Source: Propionibacteriaceae bacterium
Lineage (GTDB): Bacteria; Actinomycetota; Actinomycetes; Propionibacteriales; Propionibacteriaceae
Assembly: GCA_031268065.1 (NCBI GenBank)
Contig: JAIRXX010000208.1
Coordinates: 1 to 6,252, forward strand
Length of the DNA: 6,252 nt
Direction of reading: 5' to 3'
Shown: piece by piece, positions 1 through 5,465 of the stretch
Layout of the letters: each line of letters opens with the position of its first letter
Position numbering within the stretch: the first letter of the stretch is position 1
The notes under the pieces: generated by a model
What the model was told of the DNA's origin: nothing
The model's input: the letters and a program-made list of their open reading frames with translations, nothing else
Databases searched by the model: none
Made by a program: the position numbers and the translations under genes

Positions 1-10
1 AGCTCCTTAG

Positions 11-54
11 TTGACGGAACCGTAAGTTACGCTACCGTAGCTTACTCCGGTCAA
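11..54. repeat. Imperfect inverted repeat with TTGAC ends
   Basis: TTGACGGA at 11-18 faces TCCGGTCAA at 46-54 (one extra base on the right), and GTAAG at 22-26 faces CTTAC at 41-45. Inside, GCTAC at 31-35 and GTAGC at 37-41 form a further small palindrome. CCGTAAGTTAC (20-30) and CCGTAGCTTAC (35-45) are also direct repeats matching at 9 of 11 bases. Neither side has a run of T, so it does not look like a simple terminator. TTGAC resembles a -35 hexamer on both strands, and TTGACG is followed after 16 bases by TACCGT on the plus strand, so it may be a promoter or operator for a gene outside the window. The function is not established. Confidence 0.4.
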
Positions 55-105
55 GGAAGAATGGCGGTAATTTCCAGCCTCTAAGCAATGATTGAAGAAT
101 TGTGG

Positions 106-159
106 AAAACCTCCAACTCTTGGCCCCGGCAGGTCGAACCGGGGCCAAGAGTTGGAGGT
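106..159 (-). terminator. Strong stem-loop terminator of the 171-2852 gene
   Basis: Bases 109-129 and 139-159 are perfect reverse complements (21 bp, GC-rich at the loop-proximal end) around a 9-base loop. On the minus strand the stem begins 11 bases past the TAA stop of the oxidoreductase gene. It ends in a short run of four T (109-106) followed by CC. The stem is unusually long and the T run is short, but the position fits a Rho-independent terminator. The plus-strand side has no T run. Confidence 0.75.
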
Positions 160-170
160 CAAACGGAAAG

Positions 171-2852
171 TTAGGCGGCGTTCGCCTTTTCGCGGCTGGC
201 CTGTTCCTGGCGCTTGAACAGGTTGAAGCGCGGCAGGAATTTGGCCCAGTCAATCGAGTGGGCGTCGAATTCCGGCCCGTCGATGCAAGCGTGCAGGCGG
301 TGCAGCTTCCCATTCTCGATGATCGGCACCATGCAGGCGCCGCACATGCCTGTCGCGTCGACCATGATCGAATTGACGCTGACGGTGCAAGCAACGCCGT
401 AGCGCTTGGTCAGTTCGGAGACCGCGCGCATCATCAGCGGCGGGCCGATGGCGACCACTTCGGCAATGGGGACGTTGGCTTCCAGCATTTCCTCCAGCGG
501 GGTGGTGACGAAGCCCTTCACCGCGAAGCTGCCGTCGTCGGTGGTGAAGATCACTTCGAGCAAATCGCCGAATTCGGCCCGCAGCTTTTCGACGTAGCCG
601 TCCGGCTCAGTCCAGAAGAGCAAATCCTTGTTGCGGAAGCCGCTGATCAAGGTGGCCTGATTGCCCAAGCGCAGGTGCTCGCGCAGGATCGGATAGACCG
701 GGGGCAGACCCAGCCCGCCAGCGGTGAAGACGACTCGCTGTCCGGGGTATTTCTTCAGTTCTGAAGCTCGGCCCAGCGGTCCGGCGATGCCTGCGAAGGA
801 CTGGCCGACCTCCATTTGGTTGATCCGGTGGGAACTGGCGCCCATGTCCTGCACGACCAGGCAGATCGTTCCGGCCTCGGCATCCCAGTCGGCGAGCGTC
901 AGCGGGATCAGCTCCCCATTCGGCTCGGTGAGCACGCGGACGAATTGGCCAGCCTGGGACGCTTTGGCGACGGCTGGGGAACGCACGATGAATTCCGCGA
1001 TCTGCGGTGTGAGCTGCCGCTTGCCCACGATCACGGGGAGTTCGCCAGCCAGCTCGGTGTAGGCCAGCGCGCTGGCCACCTGCTCTTTGACGGCCTCGGG
1101 AGCGGCTGCCGCGATCTGCTGTGCCGCGCTGCGCCCGTCCCCGGCAGCGCGGATGGCAGTCGAGCCGCCCCGCGCGGCGTCTCCGCCGGAGAAGATTCCC
1201 GGCACCGACGTTTCCTGGGTGTCGGCTACCAATTGGATGGCGCCCCGGCTGGACACCGCGAGCCGCTGCTCGGAGTCTTTGATGATCGGGTTGGCCGAAT
1301 TGCCCAGCGCCATGATCACCAGGTCGGCTGGCAAATCCTCGTATTCGCCGGTCGGGGTGGGGGAGCGGCGGCCACTCGCGTCGGCCTCGCCCAATTCCAT
1401 CCGCTCCAGCCGGACGGTGTTGACGAAATTGCCCTCTCCGCCGATGAATTCGACCGGGGAGCACAATTCCCGCAGCTGCACTCCCTCTTCGAGAGCATGC
1501 TCCAATTCCTCGACGCGGGCGGGCAATTCCGCTTTCGTGCGCCGGTAGGCGATGGTGACATTCCCGCCCAGGCGCAGGGCGGTGCGGGAGGCGTCCATTG
1601 CCGTGTTGCCGCCGCCGACGACTATCACATTCTTACCGGCCACTTCGGGCAACGGCGTCTCATGGGTGTCGTGGTGGGCCTGCATCAGGTTGACCCGGGT
1701 GAGGAATTCGTTCGCGCTCATCACATTGAGCAGATGCTCGCCCGGCACGTTCAGGAAGCGCGGCAGCCCGGCTCCCGATCCGACGAAAATCTCCGCGAAA
1801 CCCGCATCGCGCAATTCTTGCAGCGTGGCCGTCTTGCCCACCACGAAACTGGTTACGAACCGGCCCCCGAGGGCTTTGATCTTGGCCACCACATCGTCTA
1901 TCAGCCGGTTGGGCAGCCGGAATTCCGGTATGCCGTAGCGGAGCACCCCGCCCAGGGCGTGAAAGGCCTCGAAGACGGTGACCGGGAAACCGGCTTTGGC
2001 CAGCAGGTGCGCGGTGATCAGCCCGGATGGGCCGGAACCGACCACGGCGATGGGAGGCTTGTCAGCGGTCTTCCAGGGGTCGCCCACCTGCTCGGCGCGG
2101 TCCAACTCTTTGAGCTTCGCCCATTCGGGCAGGAACCACTCGACTTGCCCGATGGACATCGCGTGCTTGTGGACGCAGGAGCCTTGGCATTGCAATTCTT
2201 GCGGGCAGACCCGGCCAGTGACGTTCGGCAGCGGGTTGCAGTCTTCCAGCAGGGTCAGCGCCTCTGCGAAACGGCCCTGGCCGAGCAGGTTGAACATCGA
2301 AGATATTTCGATCTGCACCGGGCAGCCGCCGATCCGCTCGGTTTGCCCGCGCGGAATCTTGCCGAATTGGCAGAAGGAGTCTGCGCACTGCCGGTCGCGC
2401 ATCGTCTCCACCCAGACGAATAATTCCACTTCGCGCAGGGAGTAGCCCAGCCCCAGGTAACCCAGGTAGCCGGTGTTGACCAGTTCAAAGTCGCGGTTGC
2501 GCTCTTCGACTGGGCGGATGTACGGCTCCACTCCGGTGATCGCGGGCCAGCCTTGGCTCAGCCCGGCGAAGAGCGGGTAGCGCTCGGACAGGTGCTCGTC
2601 TAGGCCTCTGATCAGCAGCCGTTTGCGGGCCAGTGGAATCTTCCACAGGAAACGCATCAGCAGCCGCGTTTCGGCGTCGTCTGGCTCCAACATTCCCCAG
2701 ATTCGCTCGGTCAACGCCTGGTCGAGATCGTCGCCAGCGGTGAACGCCGAGGCGATTTCTAAGATCGTGGGATTAGCTTGGACTTCTTGTAGCAGGGCTG
2801 TGTCTTCTGCAAGCCACCGTTCCAGTAGCTCGGCAGTATCTGTGCTTGGCAT
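171..2852 (-). CDS. Fused NfnB-NfnA-like flavin/Fe-S oxidoreductase
   Basis: This is an 893-residue cytoplasmic oxidoreductase with two halves. Residues 1-145 are an unassigned extension. Residues ~150-245 form the Fe-S domain of glutamate synthase small subunit/NfnB proteins (C156, C161, C177, then C216, C222 and C226 in GRVCPQELQCQGSC, and E238). Residues ~265-580 are the FAD and NADPH module: VGSGPSG at 271, VVGGGNTAMD at 411, YRR at 436 and GGDAARGGSTAIRAAG at 556-571. Residues ~605-880 match NfnA/PyrK: IPLTLAD at 649, AGGLG at 711 and GMCGAC at 835. D832, C837, C840 and C855 would bind the [2Fe-2S] cluster, matching the Asp plus three Cys ligands known in NfnA. NfnAB couples NADH and reduced ferredoxin to NADP+ reduction. 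Glutamate synthase activity is unlikely, since no large subunit is nearby. The ATG at 2852 has GGAGG four bases upstream. Oddities are the fusion order and one missing N-terminal cysteine. The family call is firm; bifurcation is inferred. Confidence 0.9.
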   Translation of the reverse strand: MPSTDTAELLERWLAEDTALLQEVQANPTILEIASAFTAGDDLDQALTERIWGMLEPDDAETRLLMRFLWKIPLARKRLLIRGLDEHLSERYPLFAGLSQGWPAITGVEPYIRPVEERNRDFELVNTGYLGYLGLGYSLREVELFVWVETMRDRQCADSFCQFGKIPRGQTERIGGCPVQIEISSMFNLLGQGRFAEALTLLEDCNPLPNVTGRVCPQELQCQGSCVHKHAMSIGQVEWFLPEWAKLKELDRAEQVGDPWKTADKPPIAVVGSGPSGLITAHLLAKAGFPVTVFEAFHALGGVLRYGIPEFRLPNRLIDDVVAKIKALGGRFVTSFVVGKTATLQELRDAGFAEIFVGSGAGLPRFLNVPGEHLLNVMSANEFLTRVNLMQAHHDTHETPLPEVAGKNVIVVGGGNTAMDASRTALRLGGNVTIAYRRTKAELPARVEELEHALEEGVQLRELCSPVEFIGGEGNFVNTVRLERMELGEADASGRRSPTPTGEYEDLPADLVIMALGNSANPIIKDSEQRLAVSSRGAIQLVADTQETSVPGIFSGGDAARGGSTAIRAAGDGRSAAQQIAAAAPEAVKEQVASALAYTELAGELPVIVGKRQLTPQIAEFIVRSPAVAKASQAGQFVRVLTEPNGELIPLTLADWDAEAGTICLVVQDMGASSHRINQMEVGQSFAGIAGPLGRASELKKYPGQRVVFTAGGLGLPPVYPILREHLRLGNQATLISGFRNKDLLFWTEPDGYVEKLRAEFGDLLEVIFTTDDGSFAVKGFVTTPLEEMLEANVPIAEVVAIGPPLMMRAVSELTKRYGVACTVSVNSIMVDATGMCGACMVPIIENGKLHRLHACIDGPEFDAHSIDWAKFLPRFNLFKRQEQASREKANAA

Positions 2853-2856
2853 ATTT

Positions 2857-2861
2857 CCTCC
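2857..2861 (-). promoter_or_regulatory. Ribosome binding site of the oxidoreductase gene
   Basis: On the minus strand GGAGG lies four bases before the ATG at 2852. It is the clearest Shine-Dalgarno site in the window and fixes this start over later in-frame codons. Confidence 0.75.
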
Positions 2862-2880
2862 GCCGGTGGAGTTCAGATAA

Positions 2881-2890
2881 ATGTTAACAT
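2881..2890 (-). promoter_or_regulatory. Candidate extended -10 promoter, palindromic
   Basis: ATGTTAACAT is a perfect 10-bp palindrome. Read on the minus strand it contains TGTTAACAT, an extended -10 arrangement (TG, one base, then TAACAT). It would place the transcript start near 2874 and give a leader of about 22 bases before the ATG at 2852. No good -35 hexamer is seen at 16-18 bases upstream. The palindrome could instead be, or overlap, a regulator half-site pair. Confidence 0.35.
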
Positions 2891-2892
2891 CT

Positions 2893-2920
2893 TCAGCCGT
2901 CGGAAAATCTCACGGGCTGA
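2893..2920 (-). repeat. Inverted repeat between ywaF-like and oxidoreductase genes
   Basis: TCAGCCGT at 2893-2900 pairs with ACGGGCTGA at 2912-2920 (8 bp with one bulged base, 11-base loop). It lies about 40 bases after the stop of the YwaF-like gene and just upstream of the candidate -10 at 2881. There is no T run on the minus-strand exit side, so it is a weak terminator candidate at best. It could also be an operator for the downstream gene. Confidence 0.3.
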
Positions 2921-2959
2921 CCGTTTTGTATCACATCGTGGATTCCATGAGCTGCCAGG

Positions 2960-3769
2960 TCAAACGGCGCTGTTGCGGGAGAGCAGTTGCCGCCCTCGGG
3001 CGGCCAGCGGATAGAGGGCGAACATGAAGGCGACAACGAAGGCGCCGAAGCCGATCAGCACGAATACGTAGCCGGGATTTCCGGCGATTTCAGCGAAGAG
3101 TTCGAGGATGGTGCCGGGTTCGGGCCAGTTGACGAACATGTAGTTGGTGCCCAATGCCTTGTTGACCGGGTAGTCCAACGCCATCAGCGCCGCCGTGATG
3201 GCGATCACCGCTGGGTAGTTGCGCCAGCGCGGCTGGAATCCCCCGGAGACGACGATGCCCAGTCCGACCAGGGCGATCAGCGAATGGGAGATGTTGAAGA
3301 GCAGGTAGTAGAAGCCCAGATAGGAGAATTCCTGATAGAAGGCCTCGGGGGTGAGGATGGCCACGATCGCCGCTGGGAGGCAGAGTCCGTAGACGAGGCT
3401 GAGCAGCACCGGGCTGCGTTTCCAGATTGCGAACGGGAGCATGAACGCCGCCGCCGAGCAGACGTGCAGCGGCAGGTTGTCCAGCCATTTTGACTGGGAG
3501 TCGAAGCTGCACATGATTACCACTGGCACGATGTAGCCGCCCAGCGCGGCGATGCTCAGTTTGAAGACTATTCGCCAGGCTCGTTCGCTGTCAGCCTTGG
3601 CGATACGGGCCAGCCGCCAGCACGCCAGCGCCAGCACGATCCCGCAGCCAGCCACCCAGGCCAAGTGCGGGCCGGAGAAAGCGGCCAGCCGCATTTCCGG
3701 GGGGATATCCCTGGTGAACACCACGTTGAACCAGTTCACATCCAGCAACGTTTCCACCAGTGGGGGCAT
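2960..3769 (-). CDS. YwaF/TIGR02206-type integral membrane protein
   Basis: This is a 269-residue polytopic membrane protein with about seven hydrophobic segments, near residues 34-54, 69-87, 103-116, 120-138, 150-172, 185-200 and 231-254. I recognise the family from FSGPH at 31-35, LPLHVCS at 99-105, FNISHSL at 158-164, LDYPVNK near 198, the NYMFVNWPEPGT stretch at 209-220 and the NPGYVF segment at 231. No biochemical function is established for this family that I know of. The conserved His and Cys next to membrane segments (H102, C104, H162) are seen, but their role is unknown. The ATG at 3769 is chosen because it precedes the family start by a normal distance. It has no clear Shine-Dalgarno site, and the open frame continues upstream only as a shadow of the symporter gene. 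It runs in the same direction as the oxidoreductase gene with a 107-bp gap, so co-transcription is possible. Confidence 0.8.
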   Translation of the reverse strand: MPPLVETLLDVNWFNVVFTRDIPPEMRLAAFSGPHLAWVAGCGIVLALACWRLARIAKADSERAWRIVFKLSIAALGGYIVPVVIMCSFDSQSKWLDNLPLHVCSAAAFMLPFAIWKRSPVLLSLVYGLCLPAAIVAILTPEAFYQEFSYLGFYYLLFNISHSLIALVGLGIVVSGGFQPRWRNYPAVIAITAALMALDYPVNKALGTNYMFVNWPEPGTILELFAEIAGNPGYVFVLIGFGAFVVAFMFALYPLAARGRQLLSRNSAV

Positions 3770-3910
3770 TCGCGCAAGCTGTGGCGCTGATTGCGGAACG
3801 TCCGGTGTTGGCAGGCGTCCAGCGCCAGCGTGGTTTGGGGCGCTTGGGATGTGGCGGAAATGGCCGTTGCAGCTGTCGCGCCGGGTTGGCCTGGGAGTAG
3901 ATTGCTGGGC
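3770..3910. other. Divergent intergenic region
   Basis: These 141 bases separate two divergent start codons and should hold both promoters. An 8-bp inverted repeat, TGGCGCTG at 3782-3789 and CAGCGCCA at 3820-3827, lies in the half nearer the YwaF-like gene. It could be an operator or a hairpin in that gene's leader. I see no convincing -10 for the minus-strand gene. Confidence 0.45.
3898..3903 (+). promoter_or_regulatory. Candidate -10 box, leaderless symporter transcript
   Basis: TAGATT fits the actinobacterial -10 pattern TAnnnT and ends seven bases before the ATG at 3911, so transcription would begin at or next to the start codon. No clear -35 is visible. The alternative is that GGGAG at 3893-3897 acts as a ribosome binding site for TTG at 3902 (spacing 4) or, poorly, for the ATG (spacing 13). 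Confidence 0.4.
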
Positions 3911-5278
3911 ATGGACGATCAGGTGCAGTTTCGGCGCAACAAGTGGACTTTCGGGGTGGGCACCCTGGGCCGGGATATGGTCTACGCCTTGATCAGCATG
4001 TATCTGATCTACTACCTCACTGAGGCGCTGGACCTCTCCGATTGGGTGCTGGGCTGGGTGGCGTCGTTGATCCTGGTCGCGCGGCTCTTCGACGCGGTGA
4101 TGGATATCGTCATGGGTTCGATAGTGGACAACACCCGTTCGCGCTGGGGGAGCTACAAACCCTGGATTCTCGTCGGCATGGTGGCGTCTGGGGGGTTCAC
4201 CATCTTGCTGTTCACCGATCTGGGGCTGGCCGATGGCGCTTTCATCGCTTTCTTCACCGTCTGCTATCTGCTCTGGGGGCTGAGCTGGACGATGAACGAC
4301 ATTCCCTACTGGTCGCTGCTGCCCGCGCTCAGCCTGGACCAGAAGGCGCGGGAGCAGCTCGGCGCGTTGGCGAAGATTTTCGCCACCATCGGGCTGTTCG
4401 CCGTTGTGGTGGCGGTGGTGCCGGTCACCTCGTCGTTGGGCGCGGCCATCGGGGTAAAACCGGCTTGGACGCTCTTCGCAGCGGTCATCGTCGTGGTGAT
4501 GGTGCTCGGGCAGTGCGTCACCCTGATCGGCACCCGCCAGCCGAGGTTGGTTGTGGAGCAGGAGAAGGTGACTTTGCGCGAGATAGCCGCGGTGGTGGTC
4601 AAGAACGACCAACTGCTGTGGACCGCGATAGCGATGGTGCTCTTCATGACCGGCTATGTGACCACCACCACCTTTGGCATCTACTTCTTCAAATACGCCT
4701 ATGGCGACGAGGGCATGTATTCCCCGTTTGGGGCGGTGCTCGGCATCGGCCAGGTGGTCGGCTTCCTGGTGTTTCCGCTGATACGGCGCCGGCTCACCCG
4801 GCGGCGCTGTTTTGAGCTGGCCATCAGCCTGATCACCGTGGGCTATCTGGTCTTCTTCTTCGCCCCGATGGATATCATCGTCATCGGGGTGGCCTCGCTG
4901 CTGCTGTTTGTCGGGCAGTCTTTCGTGACGGTGCTGATGCTGTCCTTCATCACCGACACAATCGACTATGGCCACTGGAAACTGGGCAGGCGCAACACCG
5001 CCACGACTTTCGCCCTGCAGCCCTTCATCAACAAGGTGGGCGCCGCGTTGGCCGCGCAGATCGCGGCGGTCACCCTGATCGTTTCCGGGATAAACGAGGC
5101 CCAGACCCCTGCCGATGTGACCGAGCAGGGCTTGCTCATCATGAAGTCGGTCATGCTGCTGCTCCCGCTGGCGCTGATCTTGGCTAGTTTCTTCCTGCAC
5201 CGTTGGAAGTACCGCATAGACGAGGAGATGCACGCCAAAATCCTGTCCGACTTGGCCCAGCGCGACCAGTTCGCCTGA
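3911..5278 (+). CDS. MelB-like GPH-family sugar:cation symporter
   Basis: This is a 455-residue inner-membrane transporter of the glycoside-pentoside-hexuronide:cation symporter family (MFS_2), with about 12 hydrophobic segments and normal family length. It should import a glycoside using an H+ or Na+ gradient. The diagnostic stretch DAVMDIVMGSIVDNTRSRWG (61-80) with KPW at 83-85 closely matches MelB. NDIPYWSLLPAL (129-140) carries the equivalents of MelB D124 (D130) and W128 (W134). DTIDYGHWKLG (349-359) and K375 match the late-helix motifs. R21 and D22 match MelB K18 and D19. Two departures stand out: M64 replaces Na+-site N58, and K155 replaces sugar-site R149. MelB residue numbers are from memory of the family. 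No glycosidase or regulator is next to it, so the substrate cannot be named. The ATG at 3911 is chosen; a TTG at 3902 is possible. Confidence 0.9.
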   Translation: MDDQVQFRRNKWTFGVGTLGRDMVYALISMYLIYYLTEALDLSDWVLGWVASLILVARLFDAVMDIVMGSIVDNTRSRWGSYKPWILVGMVASGGFTILLFTDLGLADGAFIAFFTVCYLLWGLSWTMNDIPYWSLLPALSLDQKAREQLGALAKIFATIGLFAVVVAVVPVTSSLGAAIGVKPAWTLFAAVIVVVMVLGQCVTLIGTRQPRLVVEQEKVTLREIAAVVVKNDQLLWTAIAMVLFMTGYVTTTTFGIYFFKYAYGDEGMYSPFGAVLGIGQVVGFLVFPLIRRRLTRRRCFELAISLITVGYLVFFFAPMDIIVIGVASLLLFVGQSFVTVLMLSFITDTIDYGHWKLGRRNTATTFALQPFINKVGAALAAQIAAVTLIVSGINEAQTPADVTEQGLLIMKSVMLLLPLALILASFFLHRWKYRIDEEMHAKILSDLAQRDQFA

Positions 5279-5282
5279 AGCC

Positions 5283-5312
5283 CGCCAAGTCTGCCAGCAG
5301 GCGTTCTTGTTT
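5283..5312 (+). terminator. Probable terminator of the symporter gene
   Basis: Starting five bases past the TGA stop, CGC at 5283-5285 can pair with GCG at 5301-5303 and CTG at 5291-5293 with CAG at 5298-5300, leaving a five-base bulge. The T-rich stretch TTCTTGTTT follows immediately. The stem is short and interrupted, so this is a weak intrinsic terminator call. AGCCC at 5279-5283 could alternatively pair with GGGCT at 5317-5321. Confidence 0.4.
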
Positions 5313-5453
5313 CCGTGGGCTAGTGGGCAGGTGGCGTTTGATGAGCCGTCTGCCAGTTGCTGACAGCCCGGTGGCTGGTGTGCCGCTGAAGCGGAGTCGG
5401 GTGTTATCCATCCGCTGAGTGGAGACGTGTCCCAAGGCGGTGTTGGATATTGC
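5313..5453. other. Intergenic spacer, small hairpins only
   Basis: No gene is seen on either strand between the symporter and the patatin-like gene. The spacer has two small hairpins: CAGCC at 5364-5368 with GGCTG at 5373-5377, and CCGC with GCGG around a TGAA loop near 5383-5394. Neither is followed by a T run, and I assign no function. Confidence 0.5.
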
Positions 5454-5459
5454 TAATCT
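5454..5459 (+). promoter_or_regulatory. Candidate -10 box, leaderless patatin-like transcript
   Basis: TAATCT fits TAnnnT and ends six bases before GTG at 5466, so the predicted transcript start coincides with that start codon. The TAA at 5454-5456 is also the in-frame stop that bounds the reading frame upstream. There is no recognisable -35. Confidence 0.45.
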
Positions 5460-5465
5460 GAGCCG

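Larger units (their letters stand above)
1..170. other. Left-edge intergenic region, no gene
   Basis: I see no credible coding sequence here. Short open frames, such as an ATG at 61 giving seven codons and an ATG at 88 giving 28, lack usable ribosome binding sites or run straight through the stem-loop at 109-159. The region holds an imperfect dyad (11-54) and that stem-loop. Any gene further left lies outside the window, so its direction is unknown. Confidence 0.7.

Noticed and set aside
61..84. Seven-codon open frame MAVISSL after an AAGGA sequence, as a possible leader peptide
   Set aside because: The spacing to AAGGA is only three bases, no downstream plus-strand gene exists, and there is no run of regulatory codons.
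109..159. CRISPR repeat or IS terminal repeat
   Set aside because: It is a single hairpin copy with no second repeat unit, no transposase gene and no target duplication in the window.
607..1464. 285-residue minus-strand open frame within the oxidoreductase gene
   Set aside because: It is an alternate frame of the same strand, Arg-rich and without any domain; no frameshift is needed to explain the real protein.
816..2423. 535-residue plus-strand open frame inside the oxidoreductase gene
   Set aside because: It is antisense to a well-supported enzyme, and its composition (Gly, Arg, Asp, Gln and Val rich) is typical of a GC-rich shadow frame with no recognisable domain.
171..2852. True glutamate synthase small subunit (GltD)
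   Set aside because: The C-terminal NfnA/PyrK-like half with a [2Fe-2S] site is absent from GltD, and no glutamate synthase large subunit gene is adjacent.
3770..5233. Minus-strand open frame extending the YwaF-like protein by 488 residues
   Set aside because: It is antisense to the symporter gene, its sequence is low-complexity, rich in His, Gln, Asp and Arg, and the YwaF homology begins only after the ATG at 3769.
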